DNA of 64,000 bases from Panorpa germanica (GCA_963678705.1 OY783221.1:6882001-6946000), one strand, 5' to 3'; positions 12,744-27,010 are shown, numbered from the stretch's first letter. Notes: generated from the sequence alone by a model not told the origin. Made by a program: numbers and translations.

Positions 12744-15700
12744 ATGGCTAAGAACGGCACAGCAAAAATTGATATTAGAAATAATGGCATTCACTTGGAC
12801 TCAGATATTAAAGGTATAGAACTCGTGCACTTTACTGACTTGTAATTCCCAGTGCTCCTATGTGGGGTGAAACGAATATTATTTAAAAAATTAACTTTAG
12901 GTTATTATATATATACGAGTATGTACATAATTCAGAATATTGCATTAGAAATTGATTTATTGATAAAAAATGTAAAAGGTACAAGAAGCACATTATATTC
13001 TAGTGTTTACCCTTTCCTAAAATTCCATTCAGACAGGCAAGAGATATTTTTACATTAAGAAAATAATTTTTTAAGGAATGCGCTAAAATTATAAATTTTC
13101 AGATAAAAACACGGTGCCTTTTTATCCCCTTTGGGGATCCTGCCGAATGGTCTACACAATTTGTGCATTCCTTACTACAACCAATATGATTTTGATGAGA
13201 TTTAATCTTAGTTTTGCTTTGGTATGCATGGTCAGATCAAAATCTAATACCACTGCATCAAATATCTCCGCAATGGTCAATGAAGATGGATGCTACTTGG
13301 AAGATTCAGGAGGAGAAGGTCTGGATTTATACGCAATGGTAAAAAAACAACTTAATTTATAGGTTATATCATAATTATATATTTTCTCACGTACTTCGTA
13401 TCCTAGGGAGAATTTGATTGGGGTAAAGAACTACAAGGACGCTTATTAAGCGGTTTCTTCTATGGATACATTGTCAGTCAAGCATTTGGTGGATGGTTCA
13501 GTGATAAATTTGGAGGAAAACTTTTTTTTATACTTGGAAACTTTCTTCAAAGTCTTTGCACCATCTTAATTCCATTCGCAGCTCGATTACATCCTGAAAT
13601 GTTATTTGCTATAAGAGTTTTACAAGGAATTGTTTGTGTAAGTATATATATATATTTATTTTAGATACATTTATTTATCGTAGATTAAAACCTTTATTTT
13701 ATAGGGATTGTGCTTACCTGCGCTGTATGTTCTTTACACAAAATGGGCAGCTCCTAATGAAAGAACTAAACTTATGGGTGTTGCTTATACAGGATTTCCG
13801 TTAGCTAATGTTATTATATTTCCTTTAGCTAGTTTGTTATGCCAAACTGGTATCGATGGAGGATGGCCTATGATATTTTATGTAACAGGTAATTTACGCA
13901 CTTACTATTTTTCTGTCAATGTAAAACGTCAAACGCGTTTTGGCATACCAATATTTTATAATGGGATTGTGTATTTAAAGTTAAACTCTATAAACCTGTG
14001 CTGTATATTAATAAAGCTGGCTATCAGGACCACTGCAATTTTTTAAATTAATCAATAAAACTAGACACATATCAATTATGTAGTTCTAACCTATAAGAAA
14101 CACTGACGCTAAAATTACTTGCTTTCATACACTATTATTTGTGTTGTGTTGTGTATTTTTGCAGGTCTACTAGGAGTTATATGTTCATTTGCATTTTGTT
14201 TTCTGGTGTACGATAACCCTGATAAACATCCGAGAATATCAGACGCTGAAAAAAGGTTTTTAAAAAGAACTACTCATACAACATCTAATGCAGTAGGTGC
14301 TTTTGTAAAGTACGCTTTGTTTTTATATTGTTCCTTTTACTTAGCTGGTTTTAATTTTTCAGAAACTTGTAGTACCTTGGAGTAAAATTATTCGATCAAC
14401 ACCAGTACATGCGTATAACGTAGCCCATTTTTGTCAAACTTGGGGATTTGTAACTCTTGCAGTTAATCTACCAACGCTGATGAAGGAAATGTTGTTCTTC
14501 GATTTAAATTCGGTTTGTATTTGATGAACCGTCCACATCAGTGAGACATCGGTGTTGCACTGGTTGGCCGACTCATTACATTTTATCAAAGATTCAAACC
14601 GAAAGTTTTTAGCATGAATCTTTAGAACTTATTAACATATTTCTTTAATTATTTTAGAATGGTTTGCTATCTGCTATGCCATATATTTGTGCACTTGCTA
14701 CACGTACTAGTATTGCTTATGTCTTTCGGCCAATCCAAAAGAAAACTGGACTCAGTGTTACAAATCTGCGTAAAGTGAATCATTTAATAGGTAAGTAATG
14801 TAAAGTAATTTTTACTGATATATTGTACATGTAGATGAATTTTTTTAAAGGTACAATTATTTAAAAGAGTTTTATTTCGCAACTGTCAAATTTAATAAAA
14901 TTTATTTGTATCAAATATTAAAACCATTCGATTACAGTTTCTAAGATTAATATGGTTGCTGATATTTTAGGTGCGAAATTTATATAAAATGTAATATTTA
15001 CTTTCCTGAACTCCTTTATGCTTAACCAAGTTCACCTTCTTCTATGGTCCATTATTTATATGATATTATAATGTATTTGGTGAATTTATATAATGCCTAT
15101 AGAAAGTCAGATCTATTATATCAAAACAAAAGCTACTTTTCTTTTATTAGCAAAGATTTAAACACCACGAAAACAGAAAATAATATTTGCGCCTAATATT
15201 TAGCTCCACATAATTACAAATTTGTGTCTAATGCTTTGTTTTTCTGTTATAAAAATTTCAGGAACAATTATTCCTGGGATTTGTATGCTCTGTGTGGCTG
15301 CTCTAACATGCCAAGAGAAGTTTATAGCTGTAGGCATTATTATGCTCGCAGCAGCTATGACTGACGTAGGCTTCACTGGATCTTATTTATTAAGTTATTT
15401 GGAAATGGCGCCACAATATGCAGGACTTTTAACAGGACTCTCAAACACTGTGGGAGCTTTACCTGGAGTAATTACTAATACCTTAGTAGGGTATATTACA
15501 ATTAATGTAAGTACCATTTACTAATGATTAATACTTAATTTTGTGAGCAACAACGCCTTTGCTTATGCAATCAAAGTAACAGTAATCTATAATATTATTT
15601 TGAATTGATGAATCTGAGTGAACGATTCAAAAGAGTTGAATCAGTAATGGAAGCCATTGAACGAATCATTTATGAATTACCTCGAATAGTATTATTTACA

Positions 15701-16131
15701 CTCACAATCACCGAAAAGAAATGAACTTGATATAACTCACTCACATTTGACGGATTCAATTATTTTGGGAAACGATTCCTCTTGAAACTATCACTTTTAA
15801 AATATTCATTCTTTCACACGTAGGTTTTACAGTTCTAAATGGTTATAGCACATTTCTACTTTTATTAAAAAATAAAACGCCTGCAGTTATGCAATACGAA
15901 ATACATATAATAAAAGAAATAAATTATGTATGATTTCACTTACAGGGAACGAGGCAAGAATGGCAAATCGTTTTATACATAATGGCAGCTAATTATTTTG
16001 TTGGTGGCTTGATTTACACAATATTCGGTAGCTCGGAATTGCAACCATGGGCAAAAACAACATCAGTCTCGAAAGATGACCCCGCTGCAGAAGTAATTGA
16101 CCTTGACCGAGATAAAAATGATGAAAGTTAA
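12744..16131 (+). CDS. SLC17-family MFS transporter (sialin/phosphate-cotransporter-like)
   Basis: Nine coding exons: 12744-12813, 13103-13338, 13407-13637, 13705-13888, 14165-14292, 14363-14512, 14658-14790, 15262-15506, 15946-16131. All junctions are GT-AG and in frame, giving 520 residues, the usual size for solute carrier family 17. The first helix (about 39-66) contains MRFNLSFALVCM, the family motif. A loop with two N-glycosylation sequons (NTT, NIS) follows, then the signature around residues 105-140 (DWGKELQGRLLSGFFYGYI, GGWFSDKFGGK). The last exon gives a hydrophilic cytosolic tail. SLC17 members move organic anions or phosphate across plasma or vesicle membranes; the substrate here cannot be told from sequence. 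An acceptor at 12737, six bases before the ATG, implies a noncoding first exon upstream. The exon 5 donor is taken at GTAGGT (14293), because the alternative at 14297 shifts into a stop. Confidence 0.88.
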
Positions 16132-16249
16132 TGATAAACAAATATAAAATACATTATTTAAAAGGATTTCTGATACTGTAAACATATTATAATTTAATTA
16201 TTATATGTTAAGATATTTAACTTTATATATAACGTAACATATTTTTATA

Positions 16250-16255
16250 AATAAA
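16250..16255 (+). terminator. poly(A) signal for the SLC17 gene
   Basis: AATAAA about 120 bases after the stop codon, in an AT-rich 3' flank, is the first canonical polyadenylation signal downstream of the transporter. Confidence 0.55.
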
Positions 16256-16427
16256 ATATATATAACATTTTTATATTTATTCATTTTTTTATACTCGTAT
16301 AAACAAACAGTTTTTTAATATTAATATCTCTTTTCAGTAACCTCCTACTAATGTAAATAACTTGGTATATTCGTGTCGAATGTTTAGTTCTACACAGCGA
16401 AGCAGATATATAATATGCCCTTTTATT

Positions 16428-16535
16428 ACCTTCGACACAGTGGTGTATTGATAAACATTAAAGTAGAAGAAGCTTCATCTCATATGATTGTGTACTATTA
16501 CAAAATAACACGAATACAAGCTACTGAAAAGTCTG
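16428..16535 (+). repeat. half-copy of a fold-back repeat
   Basis: The core CAGTGGTGTATTGATAAA, then AAGCTTCATCTCATA, recurs as the arms of the inverted-repeat element at 56200-56346. Only one arm is clear here, so this looks like a truncated or diverged copy. No coding content. Confidence 0.45.
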
Positions 16536-17253
16536 TGTCGCAAGTAGTCAGAATTCTGCTTCTTATTAGAGTGGTTCCAGTTATATATTTCAGACTTGGT
16601 ACTTAGTCTAAGAGTTATCCTAGTGCCGGCCCTGCAACTTTGTTTATCATTATTTTAAAGCAGTATTATATAATTAATAATTTCAAAAATACATACATGT
16701 TATTTTCTTTTATTAAAAAAATATAAATCCAAAATAGCAGTATCTACATTTGTTATATAAAAAATATTACATAAAGTTGCGAAACCAAATCTTCACTCAT
16801 TTTATTGCACAAGATTGATTAATCAGGTCATTAGTTCAGTGATTAAGAAAGGATTAATTAATGACAAAATTAATAAGGAGGGATTAATAAGTTAAATATT
16901 GAAACAAATATTATCCTGCATCTAACATTGACTTCGCTAAGATAGCTGCTCATGTATTTTTCTCTTTCTAGCACTACTTTTTTCTTAAGTTAGCCTCATC
17001 CATTTGAAAGATCAAGCGAAAGAATACAAATAGGGAATAGAATTTCCGCAAGATACTGATCTTCCTCCATGCTAGGTGATAAGAGTATAAGAGCGAAGGA
17101 TAGTTGATGTATGCTGTTGAAAGAAAAAGCATAAATTAGAAAGGTAAAAGGTATGACTAGCTCTAAAGGAGTTAGTGTAGAGAGTATGATTTTGACAAAA
17201 AATTTAGAAAGGTACATTTTTTGGAAATATTTCAGCTTGTGGCAAAAGGAAAC
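16536..17253. other. AT-rich intergenic stretch
   Basis: Nothing coding was recognised. A minus-strand open frame at 16996-17217 has hydrophobic, low-information content and no gene-like context. Confidence 0.4.
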
Positions 17254-17325
17254 CTCCCCGACGGGGAATCGAACCCCGGTCTCCCGCGTGACAGGCGGGG
17301 ATACTGACCACTATACTATCGAGGA
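17254..17325 (-). tRNA. tRNA-Asp (GTC)
   Basis: On the minus strand a 72-nt cloverleaf reads from TCCTCGATAGTATAGTGGTC to GGTTCGATTCCCCGTCGGGG plus AG. The acceptor stem pairs TCCTCGA with TCGGGGA, leaving G as discriminator. The anticodon stem CCCGC/GCGGG encloses loop CTGTCAC with anticodon GTC, decoding Asp GAC/GAT. The internal A box (TAGTATAGTGGTCAGTA) and B box (GGTTCGATTCC) are intact, and TTTT about ten bases past the 3' end can act as the RNA polymerase III terminator. No intron. It appears functional. Confidence 0.96.
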
Positions 17326-19818
17326 CTTATAGTTATAAAGTAAATGTCTAATAGGTAAGCTGAGTAACAACAATTAATTTATTAATTTTAAAATTTAACT
17401 TATTAAATATTGCCATAAAACTATTCAATTAATTATATTTACTATTATTAAACTTTATATTTCTCTTTTATATGAATTGTTTCAATGAAGGCAACTCGTC
17501 TGTGTTCGGAAAAATTCGCAATGTCGTTCAAAGACCTATAAATTTTAGTACAACGTTCACCAGTATTGCCAGTAAGCGCTAGTGACACAAAATAGAGCGT
17601 CAAAACAGCTGATTATAATTCTATTACGTTTTAAGTTTGTGAAAGAAAATTAACTGTTTCTAAATCATCTATATTCCTGTAATAGATTTAAGGTACAAAA
17701 TATATAAAAACTGTAATATTTAACAATAATTTTACTAATAAATTACACAGTAACATTGATTCATTTTGCAATCGTCATTACTGCGTATTGTATCTCTGAT
17801 AATAACTTGTATAGAAAATGGTGGCCTCTACAATCTGTCAATGATATTCTATGGTTTTTTAGAGAGTGTTTAAAGTGAAACAGCTGCCACATTTAGAATT
17901 ACTTAAATTATTTTCAAATAGTTCAATATTCAAAAATATAAGTTAATAAGTTTTACTATCTTACTTCTCTTTAAAATAATCTAAAGTTTTTGTTACAATT
18001 ATTCCATTGAAAGAAAGTTTATCATTGTGTTTGTAGGATTTATAATTATAACCTACTTTTATGTGGTAAGACAGCTTCATAAGTTAAAGTTATTTTCTTT
18101 TTGGTGCCAGTTTAAATTGATCAAGATTTGCACTTGCCAACACGAACGCAATTACTTTATTTACCCTTCTAATTAATTTTGTACAAGGCAATACAAATAT
18201 TTTTGTTGTTATTAACAAATTATTTATAACCACTCAAGAAATTACCTTGTAAAAGGTGATATAAATACATTTGGAACGTAAAAGTTTGAAAATAAATACA
18301 TTTAAAAAAAATAAAATATTATTAGTCACTTGTAATTAGGCCTGTTGCTACTCACTTTGTTAATTTTGTATGTTTCGGTAATTTTCGTCGTTCATTTACT
18401 AAAAATTATTAAAATATTTTGTTTAGAAATTAGATTTTTTTTTAATATTTTGTAATTATGGTATTTAAATCTGGTGATTAAGTAGAATTTGAAACAGTTT
18501 TAAAGAATAAATAATTTTATAAATTTAATCTGGAATATAGTTTTTTAATTTTAACAATGTATTAGATTTATTTTAAATTATTGCGGTGCTTGAATTGAAA
18601 TCTGAAATCGAAGTAGTCTCTAAGAAATAAATTTGATATATTCGAGAATATCTTGTATCAGATTTTGTTTTACTTTGAGGTAAGAAGAGAAATTATATAG
18701 TTTGTTTTTTTCTATAAAAAAATTCTTTACTAGATTGTCGATAAATTAAATCAGTTAAAAATGACGGAGATGAAGAGCTATCCTATAACATAACCCCCCC
18801 AAAAAAATCAAGTTCTAACAATATTAATACAAACTCAAACTCAAGCAACTTAACAATATACATCACCCGAGCATGACAGGAATATGAAAATAATTTAGCA
18901 CTCTGTAACTTGTAACAACCTTTTTAGATCATCCATGGTACAAATAGAAGCACAGTGAGAAAAACTTATCTTGAATCTTAACAGAAAAATAATGGTTTAT
19001 AGGTAAAATTTTATTGTAATACTTAATTTTAGGTACTATGCGTATGCAAATAACGTTTAAATTTCATGTTATATATCTAAAAAAAAATCCTCTTCAAAAT
19101 CTTTGTAAGTAAGCAATTGACATCACAAATATTGAAAGCTGTTTTTTTATTTGACTTGTTGCACCATATACATACACATACTTACAGTGCAATAATTTGT
19201 TTTAATTTCAGTCTCGACTACATGGCGTATAAATATATGTATATATTCAAATTGGAAAAATAATTCTGTCTAAAATTTTCCATTAACCGATTTATATCTT
19301 TCTAAAATATATATGAAGAGATTTAATAGATTTCATAAATTATTCTTTAAATTACAAAACGGTAAATTGAATTTTAATACATTATTAAATTTTTTGGGGA
19401 TTCCCTATTTCAAAATGTTCTTTTTCGACCACTTGAAAAAGAAGAACTTCCTATAGCGGTAATTTAGAAAAGTCAAATATATTACGAAAGTTTCAACAAA
19501 TAATATAATATTTATTTAAAAATACAAATTTAGAACACCGTTTATTTTATTCAAACTATAAAATTCATCAATATTGTTCATTCTGCAGTTTTCAAGTACT
19601 AGGTTTACGTTAATATATTGTACACGTATGTAATGAGTATATATGTTATTTCCACATTTACATTATATGTATTTTATTAAATTATTCATACAAAAACATC
19701 TGTAAAAAAAATTCTGTGTATTGCAATATTCAAGATATTCTAATCACTAACAAATTCAATTTTTTAAATCACTAGATTTACAATAAGAATTTACAGCACA
19801 GTGAAATTGTAATTATAG
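17326..19818. other. intergenic or PAIP2 5' region
   Basis: No coding exon was found. An acceptor at 19817-19818, a few bases before the PAIP2 start codon, means this stretch probably holds that gene's noncoding first exon and 5' intron. Possible donors (for example GTAAGAAGA at about 18680) exist, but none is distinctive enough to call. Confidence 0.4.
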
Positions 19819-19825
19819 GCAGGCT

Positions 19826-22622
19826 ATGAAAATGAAGATCCCTCTGACTCCAGTAGGAAATGGATACTACAGTAATGGAGAATTTGGATACGATGGTGAC
19901 CACCACACACCTGGAAGTCCTCACGAGGACTTAGATTCACCAACACTAGACGGTGATTTTTCAGAGTATATGTGGATGGAAAACGAAGAGGAGTTTGACA
20001 AACAAGTAAATATACATTTTATCGTACTTATTGACACAATCATATTCATCTTATCATATTATTAAATTTAAGTACATTTAGCTATCACAATTGTATGTAT
20101 AGTATTGATACGTAAATTTATGCTAAAATAACAAGTAAACAATTTCTTATAAATTGATTAAAATTATTTATTACAATTCCAAAATACTTAATAATACTAT
20201 ACAAGATAACAATACTAAACAATAATACAGAGCACAGGTATTTTAAATTTAACTAGAAATATAAAATATCGAAATAGTTTTTCTTCAATACAATTTTTCA
20301 ATTTATATACTTTTGTGTAATAATTTTTAAAATATGTATCCGAGAATTACTAAATGCATATCTTGCCTTAAGACAGTTTTGTAAAAAGAATCAAGTAGGG
20401 ATTGACGATTAATTAGTCACTTAACTACATTTATATTACTTCTTTATTATTTTAATAGCTCTAATAGATAAAGATCTTGATATTCTTATCTTTTATTATT
20501 ATTAACGTGGAAACCTTTTATACGATATCTTCATATAAACATTTAAATTGACATTACGTTAAATACGTCTAATATTTTACTGAAATAAAACCTGATAACA
20601 TTTAGTTTAAAAAGGTTTTAATTTTGCTAGATATCGATACTTTATAATTTTAAATAGTTTAAAAGTTCCTCCTAAAGTTTTTTAATCCATGATAAGGTTT
20701 TCTTAAGAAGTACAAAACGAATATTACAAAACATTGTTTATGCCAACTGGATATAATAAATTATTACAGCTGTCGATACAGCATATTTATTACGATATAC
20801 TTTCAACTACTTACTATTCGATACGACCTCTCGTATACGTGGTACACCGCGTTTTAATTAATCTATTAGTATACGTATAGTAAACGTAACACCAAACTTG
20901 AAATCTAAAACAGAGCAGCCGAGAGTCAACGTCTCTATCTACAGCGCCATATATAGTCAATATTTATTGAAGGGGTGAAAGGCTACTTACACAAAAGGGC
21001 CGAGTAGGTATATTTTTGAAATTGTTGAAAAGCTCTTTTAAGTAACAATTTTTTTTAGATTTCACGCATTTGTATCTGTTTTTTGAAGGATCGAAATCGT
21101 GGGAACTTCGATACGCGTAACGGTTAATTCAGTTCCTGAAATTTATAATCATATTAATATTCGACAATAATTTGTTTTTGACTAGTTTCGGAAAATATTT
21201 TTTTTCGTAGGTTATGCAACAGCTTGAAGAAGAAGCACTTATGGAACAGTGCATCGAAGCTATGTTAGAAGACGAGAGAGAAGCGGAACAGAACGCTCGT
21301 ACACCGTGGTCTAATGGAATTGAGTGAGTATTTTGTTATTACGTCTATTAAAAATCCACGTATGTTGTGTAAGAAATAAGTTTACGTTTACTTCATGAGC
21401 CTTATCTAAAATACTATTATAATACTATTGCTAATTATTTAGTAATGAACATGAATGAATTAAGTTATGTTAAGAATGAATTAACAAACTACTACATATA
21501 TTGAATCATTGTCGAATCAAATCCATTTTATTAGAAACAAAATGTTTAATAGTGTATTATAATGGACTTAATTGTAATATGAGATTTGTCTATATAAACA
21601 AGATCGTAGTTATATATGTAGTTTATATATAAATGCTACTGCTAGTTGGTGTTATTTATATAATAATAATATTAATAATTTCATATTATTGAAAACATTA
21701 ATAGTTTAGCCGAAGATTAACATAAAGTCATGATTAAAATGTCTACTTTTTTCAAAAATATTCTAATACATGCATGTGTTTTGTATATTATATTATATTA
21801 TTTATATATAAGTGTGTATTTAAATTACATTGAATATGCATACAGCTGTTTAAAGTTGCTATACTCGTATTGTGACGCATTCTTACTTCTTTTGCGTTGT
21901 TTGTTTACATGTTTATTTTTGTATTATAGCGAAATGATACTAATTTTGACCAATATTCGTCATCCTGAAAATATTATATTTTTATTTAGAAATGTTTATA
22001 GCGTTTCATTTATATTATAATAAATTTCGGTTTGGTAATGTTGTCTAGCGTAATTTATTATAATGTAGATTAATATAATTTTATTTATTATATACTATAT
22101 ATTGTTGGTTTTGTTCCACAAAAACGTTTCATACATATGTATAAATAGATCACTTTTGTTCATTACTGCAAAATATAAAATATCTATTTATAGCAAATTC
22201 TTGTTTCTGTTGTAACAAATTGTTAGACAATTTCATAAAAGGAAATATAAGATATAGACAAAATATGTGCTATATAAATATTATTGTTTCATTATATTGT
22301 ATATTTTGCAAAGTTGGAAAACAATTGTAAATAATGATTGATAACAAATAACAAGTTACTATCTAATCAAATGTTGTTGATTACAAATCAATAATAAAAA
22401 CATTGTTATTGTTTTGAAGAATATTTTGTCATGTACTATATAATTTTGTATTTTTTCTATTATTTTAGTAATTCAAATGACCTTTGTGAAGAAATGAGTG
22501 CTCTCCGCGTTGCACCTGAAGATATTGCCAACTCCACGTTGAATCCCCTGGCTGCAGAGTTTATCCCAGGCCCAACACGGGACGTGACAGCGACGCCACC
22601 AGTAGTAACGGCCAACTCGTAA
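19826..22622 (+). CDS. Paip2: polyadenylate-binding protein-interacting protein 2 (PAIP2)
   Basis: Three coding exons (19826-20005, 21211-21323, 22469-22622) join in frame into 148 residues, close to the roughly 125-150 residues usual for PAIP2. The acidic block FSEYMWMENEEEFDKQ, continuing into VMQQLEEEALMEQCIEAMLE (about 45-80), is the PAM1 region that binds the RRM domains of poly(A)-binding protein. STLNPLAAEFIPG (120-132) is a PAM2 motif, with the Leu and Phe that dock in the MLLE domain of the same partner. PAIP2 family proteins displace PABP from poly(A) and from eIF4G and so repress translation. The ATG is the first after the acceptor at 19818; a second Met two codons on is also possible. 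The N-terminal 40 residues, rich in Gly, Tyr, Asp and His, differ from the vertebrate proteins. Introns of about 1.2 kb separate the exons. Confidence 0.93.
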
Positions 22623-22637
22623 CCTGCAATATTAATT

Positions 22638-22771
22638 GTAAGTATAATACAATTCAACGAAATCCAAAAATACAAGTGAAACCCCAGAAATCTTTACTCT
22701 TGTTAGTAAAATGTGAAACAACATTTTGATACTAGTTGAAAATATACAACTTTAATAATTCTGTTTTTCAG
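22638..22771 (+). other. probable intron in the PAIP2 3' UTR
   Basis: Fifteen bases after the stop codon, a strong donor (ATT|GTAAGTATAA) is followed 134 bases later by a pyrimidine-rich acceptor (TTCTGTTTTTCAG). Both agree well with consensus and are correctly spaced. The junction lies too close to the stop codon to trigger exon-junction-dependent decay under the usual 50-nt rule. Splicing is inferred from the sites only. Confidence 0.55.
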
Positions 22772-24523
22772 ATTTGCAATGCTTCTAATTAGCCTACTTT
22801 TATCATGGATGTTTACATTTATTACTACTTATGAATGAAAATGACTCGAATCAAATTTTAAACCCCCCCTGTACACAACAACACTTGACAATTATGACTA
22901 TGATTACAATTCGTTACTACTTAGCACATTGCTAACCTGGTACCACGTATTATGTTAAAAAGGCTATTCAAATTCGATGAATAATTATTTGTTTTTTTTA
23001 GGTTTTAGGTATAGAATTATTAGGTTATAAAATATCTGTAACATTAATAATCTAAATAAAAAAAGCTGTAGTTATTTTTTATATTCAACGAATTATTAAT
23101 ATTATTTGGTTAATATTATTATTACGTTTTTTTGTAATATACATTTTTGTAATCTATTGATCGACGCAGCTTTCAATTCACACAAAAAAAGCATAAATTT
23201 TTGTGATCATCTCTTAAGAATATTATTTTATAAAGAACAACGTTTTAGTTACAAAAGCAACTCTTATCTTTTTTTTATCACGAATTTCTAAAAATATTTA
23301 ATCAATGCACTTTGGAGGTGGTCATGATATATTTTGTAATCTGTAGATTTATAACACTAAACTTTTATATAAAATTTTTAAAGCGATGTCAATTTTAAGA
23401 AAGGAAATAAGAATAATTTTAGAAACACAATTAATAAAACAACGACTTCTCGCGTCCGCAAATTCTTATCAAACAAATACGAGTATATTTATATATAAAC
23501 ATCAAATTGAAATACGAAAATTTGTCTCGATCAAGCTGTTATAATATATTTTTGTAAAAGGCTCAATTCAGAATTGTTATCGATATATATTCATTTGAAC
23601 TATATTTTTTATTATAATTTTATTAATATTTTTTTTTTGAAACTATTTTATAAAAATTTATTTATCTTTTCATCTTATTTTTATTACATATTTGATATTA
23701 TTTTTATATTACAAATATTTTATATTTCTTTGTTTTCTTTTTAAATGTTTAACAATATTTATTAGTGAGCTTAGAGCGACTTACAACGAAATCCAAATTT
23801 ATATTAGGTTTAATTAAAACAGAAAGGCGAATGAATTTGTAAAATTTCTGAAATGAGCTTTACTTTTTTATATTTAATAATTTTGGCCCCTTTTCTTTTT
23901 TTTTTTGATTATATACTGATTTTATAGGTATGATTGCATTAATATATTATTGATTTTGTTTAAATATATTCAAGAAATCATTTAAATTTCTAAATTCTGA
24001 ATCTATATCTTTATAAAATAAGATAATGAAGATAGTGATGAGCTAAATATTACTTATGCATATATATATGCAATAGTCCTGAATTTTTCTTGAGTTTATT
24101 TAAGCAAATTTCTTGTATGTTTGTTTGTATACAATAAATGTTATTTTAATATGAAACATTCTTTGCATACGATCTACAAACTAAAATATTATTAATATTA
24201 ATTTAAGGAGAAATGTATTTTCATTTATGCTATTACATTTATGATTATTAATTTATATATATGTTGTAACATTTCATAATTGTTAAACAATTCACTGCAA
24301 TATAATTTTTGTGAGAAGGCAAAGTCTACTTTTACAAAATAATACTTAATTATTTTATAATATGTATATTTAATTTGTAATTATATCTATATTTAAATTT
24401 TAAGTAATTTAGAAAATGTTATAGCATAACATAAATTAATAGTAATTTAATTTTATTGTATATGTATGAATGGTAATTTTAATATATATGATAATATACA
24501 GAAAATGCATAAACAATACTCCT

Positions 24524-24562
24524 CTTCTTTTGTAGCTACAAACTTAAGAACTACAAAAGAAG
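24524..24562. repeat. perfect 12-bp inverted repeat (hairpin)
   Basis: CTTCTTTTGTAG at 24524-24535 is repeated inverted as CTACAAAAGAAG at 24551-24562, with a 15-base loop. It falls in or just past the PAIP2 3' UTR. It could be an RNA stem-loop or simply the remains of a small element; there are no other clues. Confidence 0.6.
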
Positions 24563-27010
24563 TTTCGTTTTATATAATTTTTTATTTTTAATATATATTT
24601 TTTTGTGTTCCTTACATTAATTTAAACATAAAAATACGGCAGTTAATTTATGAAATGGATAAAATTAAATATATGTACATTAACTTGCAACTTTAATTAT
24701 ATTGATTTATTATTCCTACCTGAAGAGTTAAAGAATTAATTTTTAAATCATTAAATATGGCTGCCACAATGATCTTGTCACATTGAGTATAGAAGATTTG
24801 TACGTAATCATTAGTTGTTGTAAAATAGTAGTTATTATTTATAGCACAGGTGTCGTTTAATTTACCTTATATGATATAACTTTGATACAATTACTTCAAG
24901 GAAAATATAAACTGTACTACTTTTGAAATAATGAAGGTATATAACAATTTTTCGAAGTAGATTGAGTGCTGATTATATCTCCTTTCGATACATGCATAAT
25001 ATTATTTTTAAAAGACAGATCGTCAAAAAATTTAATTTTTAGTTTAAAGATTTAAGATCATGTTTCGGACGAAATTCTAGGCAGCTAAATTATCATCTTA
25101 TTCACTATTTTGTAGTTAATTGTATTTGTTATAAACACTTCCATTAATCTTGAATCATCCATTTTTAATATTAACTGCCTTTTTTATATAAATAATATTA
25201 ATTTACCTACATAATAAAAATTTTGTTGTAAAAAGTTTTAATTTAGTTTTTCTTTTTTTGTATTACTTTTAGGGAATTATATGATCTTTACCGCAATGTA
25301 AGATAGACTTGTTGCACAAAATGGTTGCTGTTTTAACTTTTTTTTTACCGATAGTTTTTTAATTTTTAAATATAAAGTGATAATGTAGAACTAGCTAAAC
25401 CTAAATCTAAAAAAAATGTTTGCACATTGTCATCTTCATTTAATTTTCACTTACTTAATTCCAAAATCGTTGAGGCTGTGACGTCTTATGACGTGTTTTA
25501 CCTTTGTAACTTTTTTCCAACGTCGTTTAGCATTAGATAATAAGTTAAAAGATGTTGGAACAAGAGTTATTTACATATATGGCACTTCAATAGTAAAGTG
25601 ATGGGCAGTGGTGCAGTTTGATAACACCAGAATTGCCAACCTATTATATTTCCAATAACCAATCTAGTTTAAAAAAGAAAAATACATTTAATTTTGAACT
25701 GTGTCTACAGCAACTGTTTTGTGTTGGATGCAGTGTGGTAAAAGATTGGTAATGTTTTAATGTTATAAACAACTATTACTTAAAAATTATTTTATAGAGT
25801 ATTTTAGATTGAATCAAAAAAATTTAATTAATAATACGAAAGATCTTGTAAGGGTGGATTTTCTGAAATAAAACTGAAGCATCTCTGATACGTTTAACAA
25901 GACTGTTTTAAGACAATGTTGTCTTTGTTGTAGAAATCATCATATTATCGCATTTAATAAACAGAGACAAAGCAGCAAATAATTCAAAGCAATTTTGTTT
26001 TAAAGACAGACTTGTCGCAAGTCTATTGATCCCACTAACCCGTACTGAATAGCCAGACTGTCTTAAGGCAGTCGTGTCTCGAATAAGCGACCGCTATAAC
26101 TTATTTAATTTTTACTACTGTAAAGAAAACTCTAATTATTATAATCCGCCCCTATGATGCAGGTTCGCTTAAAAATGTGCATAGTATGATTGTTTGAATC
26201 AATTTTAATACTGAAAGAAAATTATTTTATTATCATTTGTAAAATCGTGAACTTTACGTTTTATATTTTATACATTATTCATCGAAAAGCAGATAAACTG
26301 ATTGGAGTGCACTACTGGATATTTCATCCTTTTTATCCGTCTAATAGTATTAAGTAAAAGATTATTAATTCTTAAAGAATGACATTATTTAATTAATTTG
26401 GGAAAATAATAGATTTAGAGAAATTGTAGTATAAAAATTATTGAAGTTATATTAATTAGAATTTTAAAACCGATTGTTAAGGTTAATAATTGTATTACTA
26501 TATTCTTCAAAATTCTAATAATTGTGGTGTAAATATTTTAATTTTAATTATAAATAATTTCAACTTTCAACAAAATTACATAATTAGTGAAAGCAAGTAA
26601 TGTTTTCAATAAACTATGGCATTTTAAAAGATTGCATTAATCAAATAATTCTTAATTAAAACTAGTTATATTAAAGTACATATAATATATAATAAATATA
26701 CATAATAAAATAATGATTGGAATTGTTTTTATTAAACAATTTTAAAACTTTATTTCTAAAGTTCATAATTCCGCCATTTAAAAATACTTCTACTGGATGC
26801 TAGATGGCTTAAAATTTGTTATTAAATAATTACTATAATTGTAATTATATGTTAGAAATTAACATTTGTGATTGTTATTTAAACAGAAATCATTAGAAAT
26901 TATTTTTAGTTTTGCATAAATTGGGATAAAGTTAGAGCGTTTTATTTTGCACTTTATTTCTGCCTCTAACTTGAACGCAACCACTTTTTTATTTGGAGGA
27001 AATATATAAA

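Noticed and set aside
13708-14046. Extension of SLC17 exon 4 as a separate 112-codon gene
   Set aside because: After 13888 the frame enters an intron; the donor at 13889 and the in-phase exon at 14165 explain the conserved part.
21730-22020. 96-codon hydrophobic frame in PAIP2 intron 2
   Set aside because: Tyr/Ile/Leu/Cys-rich translation of AT-rich intron sequence, no motif, no splice context.
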